Positions 51,935-61,503 of a DNA stretch of 64,000 nucleotides are shown piece by piece. The notes below the pieces were generated by a model. The model was not told where the DNA came from. It did not search any database and saw only the letters and a program-made list of their open reading frames with translations. Source of the stretch: Bradyrhizobium betae (lineage in GTDB: Bacteria > Pseudomonadota > Alphaproteobacteria > Rhizobiales > Xanthobacteraceae); assembly GCF_008932115.1 (NCBI RefSeq), contig NZ_CP044544.1, positions 205,308-269,307 on the forward strand. Reading direction: 5' to 3'. How positions within the stretch are numbered: position 1 is the stretch's first letter; every line of letters starts with the position of its first letter. The position numbers were made by a program, and so were the translations under genes.

Positions 51935-53152
51935 TTAGTCCTCGTCCCTTGGCTTCGAAAGCTCGGCCTTGAGCGAGAACGTGTTCGTCGCGGCAATGGC
52001 CTCGCCGGGCGTCAGGCCGGACACGATCTCGAGGGCTTGATCCTCTCTCTCGCCAAGCACGACGTCCCGCTTCTCGAAGCCGTCTTTGGTCCGGACGAAT
52101 ACGATCGGTTGGCCTTCCAACTTTTGAATTGCGGTCGCGGGCACGACGACGGGCACGGTCCGCTCGTTGAGGGCGATCGCCGCGGTGACGAACGATCCCG
52201 GACGCCAGGTCCGCTCAGCGTTGGGGATTTCAGCCACGACGCGCGCCGTGCGCGTATCCTTGTCGACCAGCGGGCTCACGAAGACGATCTTGCCGATGGT
52301 TGTCTTGGTAAGACCTCGCGCGGAAATTTTGACCGATTGCCCTTCCTGGATCAAAGGAAGGTCGGAGGAGGCCACCGACAATTCCACCCAGACACGGCTG
52401 AGGTCGACGATGACGAACAGTTCCGTTTCAAGATTGTCGCGGCCGACCGCCGTGCCAAGCTCGACCTTGCGTTCGACGACGCGCCCGGTGATCGGGGCCA
52501 CGACGTCCTGCCGCCGCAGGCGGGCCTCCGGCGCATCCGGAAGCGCCTTGATCTCGCTCTCGGCGAGGCCGAGAGCCATCAGCTTCTGCCGCGCGATATT
52601 GACCCTCATGCTGGTCTGCGCAGCGGCGTTGCGGGAGCGGAGATATTGTTGTTCGGTGCCGGTTTTAGCTTCCCAAAGGAGCCGGTCCCGGTTGAACAGA
52701 TCCTGTTGCAGATCGTTCGTCAGGCGGGCTGCCAGGTACTCGCTCTTGGCGTCGGCAACCTCGCGGCTCTCGAGGACCGCGATCACCTCATCCTTGACGA
52801 CGTCGTCGCCGATATTCTTGCGCAACTCCGCGACCGTGCCGGACAGCTTGACCGAGACGTGCGCGATCCGGTCGCCATGCGGAACGATCGAACTCGGAAC
52901 AACGAGACGCTTTGCGATTGCTGCCGGTCCTACCTCGACCAGATCGATCTGCGCGAGCTTGATCTGTTCATCGTTCATTGGCAGAAGGCCGGAGATCGGC
53001 TCCGGTGCCGACGGCTTGGGCGGAATTGCCGTGTTGGCCTGCGGTCCTATCCCGATTGCCCGTTGAACCGTCGTCGATAGCCCCGGCGCGAGCGCGAAAA
53101 TCCCGGCTCCTGCCGCGAACGCGACAACAAAGATGGTCGAGCGGCTTGCCAT
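51935..53152 (-). CDS. czcB: CzcB-type periplasmic adaptor
   Basis: This adaptor of about 405 residues starts MASRSTIFVVAFAAGAG at 53152, with GGAAAAG upstream. A GTG at 53191 overlapping the regulator stop by GTGA is an alternative. The membrane anchor precedes KLSGTVAELRKNIGDDVVKD (lipoyl half), a coiled coil (EYLAARLTNDLQQDLFNRDR), the second lipoyl half RRQDVVAPITGRVVERKVEL, and a beta barrel. It lies three bases before czcA. Confidence 0.9.
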   Translation of the reverse strand: MASRSTIFVVAFAAGAGIFALAPGLSTTVQRAIGIGPQANTAIPPKPSAPEPISGLLPMNDEQIKLAQIDLVEVGPAAIAKRLVVPSSIVPHGDRIAHVSVKLSGTVAELRKNIGDDVVKDEVIAVLESREVADAKSEYLAARLTNDLQQDLFNRDRLLWEAKTGTEQQYLRSRNAAAQTSMRVNIARQKLMALGLAESEIKALPDAPEARLRRQDVVAPITGRVVERKVELGTAVGRDNLETELFVIVDLSRVWVELSVASSDLPLIQEGQSVKISARGLTKTTIGKIVFVSPLVDKDTRTARVVAEIPNAERTWRPGSFVTAAIALNERTVPVVVPATAIQKLEGQPIVFVRTKDGFEKRDVVLGEREDQALEIVSGLTPGEAIAATNTFSLKAELSKPRDED

Positions 53153-53187
53153 GGTGCTTTTCCGACTTGGATCCCGCGTGGGAGCCG

Positions 53188-53466
53188 TCACAGGTATTTG
53201 GAAATGGCCTTGAACTCATCGACGACGGCCACCGTGGATTTTCCGGTTCCGTTCGCCGCAGTGTTGAGGCAGTGATCGACGTGATCGTAGATTAACGTAC
53301 GCTTTGCTTCGCTGACAGCTCTTTCGACGGCGTGAAGCTGTTGGGCCAGATCGAGGCAGGATCGATGCTCGTCAAACATCTCGATGACACGACGAAGGTG
53401 ACCCTCGGCCCGCTTCAGCCGTTTGACGATTTTCGGATGGGATTCGTGGACATGACCGTGTGGCAT
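53188..53466 (-). CDS. dmeR: Co/Ni-responsive repressor (DmeR/RcnR family)
   Basis: This 92-residue all-helical repressor starts at ATG 53466. The N-terminus MPHGHVHESHPKIVKRLKRA supplies His3 and further His ligands. Cys37 in HRSCLDLAQQLHAVERAV and His62 in LIYDHVDHCLN complete the RcnR-type nickel/cobalt site. It binds G/C-tract DNA and lets go on metal binding; a C6-TA-G5 site lies 11 bases upstream. It heads the CzcB-CzcA-CDF operon. Confidence 0.9.
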   Translation of the reverse strand: MPHGHVHESHPKIVKRLKRAEGHLRRVIEMFDEHRSCLDLAQQLHAVERAVSEAKRTLIYDHVDHCLNTAANGTGKSTVAVVDEFKAISKYL

Positions 53467-53476
53467 ACTCAATTGT

Positions 53477-53493
53477 ATCCCCCCTAGGGGGAT
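53477..53493. promoter_or_regulatory. DmeR/RcnR-type operator
   Basis: ATCCCCCC-TA-GGGGGAT is an inverted repeat with C- and G-tracts, the feature recognised by RcnR/DmeR repressors (A-form DNA). It lies 11 bases upstream of the dmeR start and probably overlaps the promoter. Confidence 0.75.
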
Positions 53494-53994
53494 GATGCAA
53501 CAGCGTCGTTGTCGCACCGTTGGGGTGCTCTAATCGGTGACGGCAATTCGGCGCGATTCCAAGTCGGTGCCAGAATTCGCGAAATCGTTGACCCCGACAA
53601 ATCATAAGATCTTAGCGACCTGAATCGGACTGCTTGGCATGTAGCATCCCGTGCATTCAGCGCGATTGGATCTCAGTCCCCTGACATCGACTCGAGGTCC
53701 CCGTTGAGCCGAGGGAGGATAGTCTGTCAGCGCCGAACGCGGTGCATAACTGCCACGAAGCTCCGCGCGACCGCGAGTGGATCAACGCCTATTCACTTGC
53801 GGAATTATGTCCCTGAACCGCTCGGCAAGCGCTCTGCGAGCTTTAGAAATGGCAATCGCCGATGCCAGCTATGCCTCCAATCCAAATCCGGATAGATGCG
53901 ACCCACGGCCATGCGGTGCTTAGGACGCCGTTCATCGACGCCAGTTCAGCACCTTTCGTCGCGCCAACACGGTCTGATTGCGCTGGAATAGAAT
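53494..53994. other. Intergenic stretch without a supported gene
   Basis: About 500 bases. A plus-strand frame of some 45 codons (about 53683-53817, containing DREWINAYSLAELC) has no start or known domain. The remaining frames are shadows. Nothing else was recognised. Confidence 0.35.
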
Positions 53995-54314
53995 CTACGA
54001 CCTCGGAGCAAACAAGATTACCGCAGCGCCAGCTAGACAAATGAAACCGCCGGACAAGTCCCAGCGGTCGGGTCGCTGCCCCTCGACAAGCCAAAGCCAC
54101 GTAATCGACGCCAAAATGTAAACTCCGCCATATGCGGCGTAAGTCCGACCGGCGGCTTCGCTGTCAACAAGAGTGAGCAGATAAGCGAAGAGCGCTAGAG
54201 AGACCATACCTGGCAACAGCCAGAGCGCCGATTGCCGAGCCGCAGCCACGCCCAAAAGGTGAAGCATCCTGCGATCTCCGCTACAGCGGCACCAACGTAA
54301 GCCAGAACACTCAT
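53995..54314 (-). pseudogene. YnfA-family membrane protein, one frameshift
   Basis: ATG 54314 begins [20 protein letters not shown] then WAWLRLG. At about 54229-54235 the frame changes, and [20 protein letters not shown], then [20 protein letters not shown], then [15 protein letters not shown] follow. With one base corrected the protein has the usual 106 residues and four helices of YnfA, a small DMT-superfamily protein implicated in compound or metal efflux. Confidence 0.8.
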
Positions 54315-54768
54315 TAACATCGGGGCAATATCTCGCGATCCTCACACTCCAATGGCCGCCGGCTAGGTCGTGTAGAGAATGGGGAAGGTTTTGAAGGAGC
54401 TAACCTTCCAGCACTTTATCGAGGTCGGAAAGGATGAGCAAACCACTCAAAATCAGCACATTGCCCAATAATGTTGCCGCTCGTGCCGACCGAGAGCATC
54501 AGTTGAACGACCATCGACAATCACCCGCCGTCTGGTGTTGTCGGCTCGATAAAGACTGGAAGCGCGACATCTTTAGCCGATCCGACCCATCAGGCATTCA
54601 AACGATTCCAACCGGAAAGTGCGGTCTTGGCGACTGCGGCGGACGTGATTGTAAATTGGCGCCGAGTTGATTTTTTTACAGAACGCGCCTTCTTTAATTT
54701 GAACGAGTGCGACGAATGTCTCGTGACGTTCCGGGCGGTACACCGGGTAGGAGTTAAACAGCATGGCG
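54315..54768. other. Intergenic stretch, one doubtful frame
   Basis: A 78-codon plus-strand frame at 54434-54670 starts ATG after GGAAAGG but has no recognisable domain and an unusual composition. I do not call it a gene. No other structure was seen. Confidence 0.35.
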
Positions 54769-55961
54769 CTAGACGTAATCGAAAAGCGCCATGAAGCCGA
54801 AGTCCATATGCAGCTGTCGGTGGCAATGGAAAAGAGTCAAGCCGGGGTTGTCCGCCACAAAGTCCACTTCCACCTCCTGATAACCACCCAACATGACGAC
54901 ATCCTTCATGATCCCGGCTGTTGCTTTGCCAGCGATCCGAGTCAATTCGAAGCTATGCCGATGCAGATGAACAGGATGGATGTCATCGCTGGCGTTGCGC
55001 ATGCGAAGTCGATAACGTTTCCCTTGACGCAGATGAAACATCGGCTCCATTTTGTCCATTGAGAACGCCATGTCATTGATGCGCCATTCGTTGAAGCCTT
55101 GATTGGCCGCGTTCTTTTTGGTGAACATCATCTCGATGGTTTCATCCGGGGCAGGTCCGTCGGCATCAGACTTCCCGAAATGCGTGTAGTCCCATTTGTA
55201 TGGCGCGGGCTTAGTCCATTTTGGTTTCCCGGTTTTCCCGGCATACTCGATCACGATGCCCATGCCCCTTGTGCGGTCGTCGTCCGCAAGGTCGCCCATC
55301 ACCCACACGCCGGGATGATTCATCTCAACGATCGCCGATATACGTTCGGCGGTTCCCAACCACAGGACCGGCGCACGTGCTGGTGTGGGAACGGGATTGC
55401 CGTCCAATGCGATCACGTCAAAGCTATGCCCCGGCAAGGCGAGGCTCCGGATTTCAGTCGCGCTTCCGTTGACGATATGAAACAAGACGCGCTCACCTGC
55501 CTTCACGCGGATTGGGTCGCCGTGACCCAATATTCGGCCATTGATCGAGAACAGGCTGTAACCGACCTCGAAACCGTGCGGCATGCCCTTGGCCAAGGAG
55601 GCGCGCATGGCATGCGCAGGGACAAAGGGCGTTCCTTCTTCGGATGCGCCATCCACATCCACCGGTATGGTCTGCCCATGCCAGTGCAGTTGTTCGGGCG
55701 TATCGGTGTCGTTATGGATATCGACACGACCTGCTGGCCTTCCTTGAAGCGCAGAAGGGGCCCGGGAAACTGCCCGTTATAGGTGGTGGTGGAAATGATC
55801 CGATCGGGCGCCAGTTCAACGAGCCCATTGCCAATCCGGATCGTATGATCTGCTGCGCCTTGGGGCGATAAGGAAGCCTGAGCCTGGACCAATTCGGGGA
55901 GCGCAGCCGAGAGCGCTGTAATTCCCCCAGCTTGCAGCAGTCGACGCCGATCCATTGTCAT
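54769..55961 (-). pseudogene. Second multicopper oxidase, one frameshift
   Basis: ATG 55961 starts a Tat signal (MDRRRLLQAGGITALSAALP), then RIISTTTYNGQFPGPLLRFK. Near 55725 one base is missing and the frame moves; the continuation begins IHNDTDTPEQLHWHGQTIPV (copper motif HWHG). It proceeds through KAGERVLFHIVNGSATEIRS, DIHPVHLHRHSFELTRIAGK and LFHCHRQLHMDFGFMALFDY to 54769. All four copper motifs are present across the two frames. If the shift is a sequencing error this is a normal periplasmic oxidase of about 397 residues, distinct from that at 36211. Confidence 0.85.
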
Positions 55962-56083
55962 GCGAGCCTCCGGCGTAGCAACCAAATCGACCACTGCTGA
56001 GTTGCACTATCGAAATGCAATAGTCTAGATAATGTTTAACGGGGCTTTTCACGGGATAGCCATCGCGCGCGACCTGAAAGGAC

Positions 56084-56295
56084 TTATTTCCGCCAGGCCG
56101 CCTCGTTCTTCCTTTCATAGTCCTCGAATGCCTTGATCAGCCCACCTAGAACCTCGGCCGAGGTTTCAAACATGGCCTTCAATTGGGGGTCGTCCACTTT
56201 GCCAATGTCCTCTCGGAGATGTGTCACTGTCTCGGAAAGGCGCCTTTCATATTCTGGGTGTGATGTTGTGGGTTTCTGTCGGATACGGAAGCCAT
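56084..56295 (-). pseudogene. Small soluble protein, one frameshift
   Basis: ATG 56295, after AGAGGAG, reads MASVSDRNPQHHT. One base later the frame is off, and the other frame gives PEYERRLSETVTHLREDIGK, then VDDPQLKAMFETSAEVLGGL, then IKAFEDYERKNEAAWRK to the TAA at 56084. Together this is a charged helical protein of about 70 residues with good codon periodicity. No family recognised. It is followed by the oxidase and diverges from padR. Confidence 0.55.
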
Positions 56296-56350
56296 TATGA
56301 TCTCCTCTGGTTTACACCATAAGCGGAAACGCTTGGCTACAGTATCGGCT

Positions 56351-56375
56351 CCCGATATCGTATATCGATATCGGG
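56351..56375. promoter_or_regulatory. PadR-type palindromic operator
   Basis: CCCGATATCG (56351-56360) and CGATATCGGG (56366-56375) are perfect 10-bp arms around TATAT. A third TATCG half occurs at 56343-56347. It lies 25 bases before padR and in the region between divergent genes, fitting autoregulation by the PadR protein and control of chrA. Confidence 0.65.
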
Positions 56376-56399
56376 AATCGAATCAAATGAATCTGGACA

Positions 56400-56702
56400 A
56401 TGAAGTTCGACGATCTCCTCACCGGTTTCATTCGGCTCCACATCCTGCACCACGCGGCAGAGATGGAGATCTACGGCCAGTGGATGATCGACGAGCTGTC
56501 ACGCCACGGCTATCGGCTCAGTCCGGGAACCCTGTACCCGATGCTCCATGCGATGGAACGCAAGGGCTATCTGACTTCGCGCGTGCAGCGCGAAGGGAGC
56601 GTCGGGCGAAAACTCTACAAGGCTACCAGATTGGGCAAACAGGGGCTCAAATTGGCGAAGGCTCGGGTTCGGGAGTTTATCGGCGAAGCGGTGGAGCGTT
56701 AA
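56400..56702 (+). CDS. PadR-family transcriptional regulator
   Basis: This 100-residue winged-helix protein begins MKFDDLLTGFIRLHILHHAA, then EIYGQWMIDELSRHGYRLSP, then GTLYPMLHAMERKGYLTSRV (PadR signature) and RKLYKATRLGKQGLKLAKAR. The short form has no long C-terminal dimerisation helix beyond VREFIGEAVER. It is immediately before a chromate transporter gene, a pairing seen in chromate-resistance loci. It probably represses its own transcription through the palindrome at 56351-56375. Confidence 0.9.
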   Translation: MKFDDLLTGFIRLHILHHAAEMEIYGQWMIDELSRHGYRLSPGTLYPMLHAMERKGYLTSRVQREGSVGRKLYKATRLGKQGLKLAKARVREFIGEAVER

Positions 56703-56724
56703 CGCCAATCGCCAGTGCTCGCCT

Positions 56725-57922
56725 ATGAGCAGTGATGCAACCGAAGGCCGGGTCAGGGAGGTCTTTACGGCATTCCTGAAGTTAGGCCTGACGTCTTTCG
56801 GCGGCCCCATTGCCCATCTCGGATACTTCCGCGATGAATTTGTGGTGCGGCGCAAATGGCTCGACGAGACAGCCTATGCGGACCTGGTCGCGTTGTGTCA
56901 GTTTCTTCCCGGACCTGCCTCCAGCCAAGTTGGTTTTTCTCTCGGTGTTCTGCGCGGCAATGGCCTTTTTGGTGGCCTTGCCGCGTGGTTCGCCTTCACC
57001 ATGCCGTCGGCCCTGATCCTGTTCGCCTTTGCGATGGGCGCAGCCGTGTTCACAGGACCGGTTGCCGAAGGCTTCCTACACGGTCTCAAGCTCGTCGCTG
57101 TCGCCGTCGTCGCACAAGCCATCTGGGGCATGGCGCGAACCCTGACACCCGATCGAGCCCGCGCTGGCATTGCACTTTCCGCAGTTGCGATCGTTGTCGT
57201 TTCGTCGGATCGTTCGGACAGATCGCGGCGATTGCGATCGGTGCCTGCGCGGGGCTTTGGCTCTGTCAGGGGGAGGTCGCGCCGCTTTCCGGGCATCTGA
57301 ATTTCCCGGTTACGCGACGGAGAGGTATTATCGCGCTCGTTCTCTTCGCGGCGCTTCTTCTGATTCCTCCGATCGTCGTTACTGCGACCAGTTCCCAGGG
57401 GCTCGCCTTGTTCGACGCGTTCTACCGGTCTGGCGCGTTTGTCTTTGGCGGCGGTCATGTCGTGCTGCCTCTGCTTCAGGCGCAAGTTGCCACACCCGGA
57501 TGGGTTACCAACGAGGCGTTTCTGGCAGGTTATGGGCTGGCACAGGCGGTGCCGGGACCGCTCTTCACTTTCTCCGCATATCTTGGGCCGTGATGGAGCC
57601 GCGCCGAGCGGCCTTGCTGGCGCAGCCATTGCTCTCGTCGCAGTGTTCCTTCCGGGTATGCTGCTCGTCTATGGTGCGTTGCCGTTTGGGATGCGATGCG
57701 CACGCGCCCCTCCGCTCAGGCCGCGATGCGTGGTAGCAATGCAGCTGTGGTCGGCATTCTCGGTGCAGCCCTCTACAATCCGGTCTGGATCAGCGCAGTC
57801 CTGACGCCGCGCGATTTTGCGCTCGCGCTCGCGGCTTCCTCCTCCTCACCGTATGGAAGGCGCCGCCATGGATCGTGGTGGCGCTCCTGGCCGGCGCCGG
57901 CGTGCTGTCGAGTCTTGCATGA
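56725..57922 (+). pseudogene. chrA: Chromate transporter ChrA, multiple frameshifts
   Basis: ATG 56725 starts VREVFTAFLKLGLTSFGGPI then AHLGYFRDEFVVRRKWLDE and LCQFLPGPASSQVGFSLGVL (CHR domain 1). After about 57200 the frame changes, leading to GQIAAIAIGACAGLWLCQGE and GAFVFGGGHVVLPLLQAQVA then GYGLAQAVPGPLFTFSAYLG (domain 2). Further shifts near 57590, 57690 and 57830 reach ILGAALYNPVWISAV and then LLTVWKAPPWIVVALLAGAG with a stop at 57920-57922. The whole family length is present. At least four single-base defects make it non-functional as read. Confidence 0.88.
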
Positions 57923-58039
57923 CAATCTTCAAGCGAAGAATGCTGAGTCATGGGGCCGACTCTCTGGAGAAGATTGGCGAGAACGTTAGCTACTTCAAAA
58001 ATTTTGTAGACCCTCGACAGGTCTAGTTGGGAGGAACAT

Positions 58040-59780
58040 ATGAAACTCCGCCGCCGGGATTTGCTTAAATTCGCGAGCGCGGCCGTCGTATCGACGGGTA
58101 TGCCACGCATCGGTCGCGCTGCGGGCGACGCCAACGTTTACGATCTCGAACGCTTCGGCAATGCGCGGATTCTACATATGACCGATACCCACGCGCAGCT
58201 TTTACCAAATCATTTCCGTGAACCGAACATCAATCTCGGTGTTGGCGTCATGCAGGGCCGTCCGCCGCATCTCGTTGGCCGCGCCTTTCTCGACTACTTT
58301 CAAATCGAGCCGGGAAGCGCGAACGCGCACGCATTTACATATCTCGATTTCGAGAAATCGGCAGAACGTTATGGCAAATTGGGTGGCTTCGCCAATCTCA
58401 AAACACTGATTGACCGCTTGCGCAGCGAAGCCGGACCCGGGCGATCGCTTCTTCTGGACGGTGGAGATCTTTGGCAGGGCAGTGGTCTCGCCAATACCAT
58501 GCAAGGAGCCGACATGGTCGAGGTGGCGAACCTGCTCGGCATCGAGGCAATGACGGGCATTGGGAGTTTACCTATGGCGAAGATGTTTTGCGTCGCAACC
58601 TTAAGAACTTCAAAGGCGAATTTCTCGCGCAAAATGTGTTTCTGACAGAAGAGGCCGCATTCAATGACGCCGAGGCGTTCGACACCGCATCCGGACGGGT
58701 TTTCAAACCAGCGACGATCAAGGAACTGGGTGGGTTCCGCGTTGCCGTGATCGGACAGGCTCTCCCGTACGTGCCGATCGCCCATCCCAAGCGGTTTACA
58801 CCAGATTGGACGTTCGGCATCCGCGACGAAGAACTGCAAAAACTGGTCAATTCCTTGCGCGCAAATGACAAGGTAGATGCGGTCGTTCTGCTCTCACACA
58901 ACGGAATGGACGTTGACCTCAAGCTCGCCAGCAAAGTGAGCGGTATCGACGTTATTCTCGGCGGCCATACCCATGACGCCGTTCCACGGCCTGTCAGCGT
59001 CGCGAATCCGGGCGGGAAGACGCTTGTGACGAATGCTGGTTCGGCCGGAAATTCCTTGCTGTACTCGATCTCGATCTCGCAAAAGGCCACGTCCGCGATG
59101 TGCGCTACACGTTGCTCCCCGTGTTCGCGAACCTGATCAAGCCGGCCCCGGAAATGACCGCGCTGATTGAACGCTTGCGCGCGCCTTATGCCGTTGCGTA
59201 TGCAGATAAAATTGCAACCGCGGATCATCTGCTTTATCGCCGTGGAAATTTCAACGGCACCATGGATCAGTTGATTTGCGACGCCTTGCGGCAGGAGCTT
59301 GATACGGAAATTGCCTTGTCGCCGGGCTTTCGGTGGGGAACGACGGTGCTGTCCGGTCAGTCCATAACCATGGAGGACATTCTCACCGAAACGGCAATCA
59401 CTTATCCGGAGATCTATCCACTACCATGACCGGTAGTCAGATCAAGGACGTCATGGAAGACGTCTGCGACAATCTCTTCAACATAATCCCTATTATCAGC
59501 AAGGTGCGATATGGTCCGCATCGGCGCATGACATACACCTGCGCACAAAGGGAATAGTAGACGGCGGATATCTGACTTGAAGCTTGAAAATGGCGGCGCG
59601 ATCGAGGCTTACAAGAGCTATCGGGTGGCTGGCTGGGCTTCCGTCAACGAGCAAAAGGGCGCGCCAGTCTGGGACGTATTCGCAAAATATCTACGAAGCG
59701 GCAAAGTCATCTCCAGAAAAGAAGCCGGAGTGACGCTAAAGGATGTCGCCGAAAACCCGGGCGTTGCCCGACAAGATTGA
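58040..59780 (+). pseudogene. soxB: Thiosulfohydrolase SoxB, multiple frameshifts
   Basis: ATG 58040 begins a Tat signal MKLRRRDLLKFASAAVVSTG, then ARILHMTDTHAQLLPNHFRE, GGFANLKTLIDRLRSEAGPG and LLLDGGDLWQGSGLA. Near 58555 the frame shifts before the SoxB-type HWEFTYG, then continues FKGEFLAQNVFLTEEAAFND and VVLLSHNGMDVDLKLASKVS, VILGGHTHDAVPRP. More shifts near 59080, 59420 and 59530 precede the C-terminal YKSYRVAGWASVNEQKGAPV then WDVFAKYLRSGKVI, stopping at 59780. SoxB removes sulfate from SoxYZ-bound thiosulfate. No other sox genes are in the window. Confidence 0.88.
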
Positions 59781-60129
59781 AATTCCGACAATGTGCGCTG
59801 TTCATAAAATCAGGTCGTGAGCCACGGAATATGAACTCTGCTTTCTTATGGCAGGTCGTCTGCTTCAGGCGAACGGATTGCCAGACTTCAAGATGCCGTG
59901 GGCGTCGACGATTTGGTGAGTTTTCACTGCAGCCGTGACCATGATGGTCAGCGCTAGCGATTGGTCACACCGTCTCTGTTCGTTCAAACAGGTCTCTGTT
60001 GATGCCAATCGCTTCATGGTCGAGAGGTATGCTCGGCAGTTTAGGGTTAATGAAGGGTTGGGCCATCATGTCCGCTTTATTGGCTGCAATTTTCTGATTT
60101 TTTTCATGCTTCGAGTTTATCCTTTGTCC
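59781..60129. other. Intergenic stretch, nothing recognised
   Basis: There are 349 bases between the soxB remnant and the acyltransferase start. Frames on both strands lack domain signals, and no strong repeat was seen. Confidence 0.35.
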
Positions 60130-61216
60130 ATGACCCAGTTGGAAGTGCAGCCCCAGCTTTCCAGTATTCAATATCTGCGCGGCATTGCCGCGATGATGGT
60201 GGTGTTCTTCCACGCGAATGGCATGACAGCAGAGTATTTTGGCTCGACATGGTCGCCGCTTGGCGCCGCCGGCGTCGATATCTTTTTCGTCATTAGCGGA
60301 TTCATCATGTGGGTTACGACTGGGGCAAGGCGAACGCCTGCCTCGTTTATCCAGCACCGCATCGTCAGAGTCGTGCCACTCTACTGGTGCGTGACCTTGG
60401 CGCTATTTTCGAGTTGGGTCATATTCCGAAATTCAACGCCGCTCCCGCCGCTCGAGAATCTTCTGAAGTCCCTGCTGTTCATTCCCCACATCTCGGCCCG
60501 AACCGGACAAATTGAGCCACTTCTGATCGCCGGATGGACGCTCAATTTTGAAATGTTCTTCTATGCGATATTTGCCCTCGCTGCTGTTGTCTGGGCGATA
60601 TAGAGCAATTCTCGTTTTCTCCGTTCTCACGTCACTGGTAATGATTGGTCAGGTTTTCTCGTCATCGAACCCGGTGATGATAACTTATACCAGTCCACTT
60701 CTGTTAGAATTTGCTTTGGGCTGTTTGCTAGGATTGATCTATCAATACCAACTGCTGCCGCGACCTTCTCTAGGCGTTACGCTCTGCATCCTCGGGTCGT
60801 CTTGCTTTGCGTTGCAGGTACTGACTCTGCAGCCGATCTTAGTTTTCGAAGGTTGCTGTACTGGGGAGCGCCGAGCGTCTGATTGTTGCGGGATTTGTCA
60901 GCCTTGAGCCGACCGCGCACGCGATAATCGTCTACTATCTCTGTTGGGCGCCGCGTCTTACTCTATCTATCTCACCCACAGCCTTTCCTTAGCCGCTCTC
61001 AAAAGCCTGGTTTTTGCGCTCGGTCTACAGAACTATCAGTTTGTGCCAAGCATCTTTGTGGTCGCCGGTTTCGTTGGAAGCGCGGTTATCGGCATTTGCG
61101 CCTATCATTTGTTAGAACGGCCGCTTCTCTCCTTCTTTAAGAGGCTCGTCTCACGGAACGCTCCATCCTGGAGTGGAAACGATCCTATCTCGACGCCATC
61201 CAACACGACACGGTAG
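60130..61216 (+). pseudogene. Acyltransferase-3 family membrane protein, frameshifted
   Basis: ATG 60130 starts LSSIQYLRGIAAMMVVFFHA (conserved His), then GVDIFFVISGFIMW. Near 60590 the frame changes to RYRAILVFSVLTSLVMIGQV; near 60850 again to PSVLIVAGFV-like sequence; and from about 60944 GAASYSIYLTHSLSLAALKS and HLLERPLLSFFKRLV end at 61216. It is a ten-helix O-acyltransferase that would decorate surface polysaccharides. Lower GC and codon use unlike the flanking metal genes suggest separate origin. At least two shifts. Confidence 0.82.
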
Positions 61217-61289
61217 GCGAGATATCAGCGCCGCAGTCGATGGAGTTTCAGTCGGATTATGGAAGAGCGCAAAGCGAGTTTTCCTCAGC

Positions 61290-61440
61290 ACCTCGCGAAT
61301 GCTTCGGCCTTGTCGTCGACGCATCACTGACCGGTCCGCGGGTTGCTCGCGAACTCGAGTGTGCCGCCGAGATCCGCGGATATCCAGCGTGCTCGGAGTG
61401 ATGTTCGTCTGACGTTGCCACACAGAATGGTTTGTGCGAG
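61290..61440 (+). mobile_element. IS3-family transposase relic
   Basis: The plus strand encodes APRECFGLVVDASLTGPRVA, then RELECAAEIRGYP, followed after about 40 bases by TQNGLCEASNARS. These match the IS3 orfB (DDE) segments RECLxLxVDxSLSGxRVARELD and QNGxxESFNGR. The intervening DDE part is deleted and the ends are missing. It marks past insertion next to the damaged acyltransferase and MFS genes. Confidence 0.65.
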
Positions 61441-61503
61441 GCGTCGAACGCCCGAAGCGTTCCACAGAGAGCCCGGAAGGCGGAAGTCGTCGCCGAAATG
61501 ACG

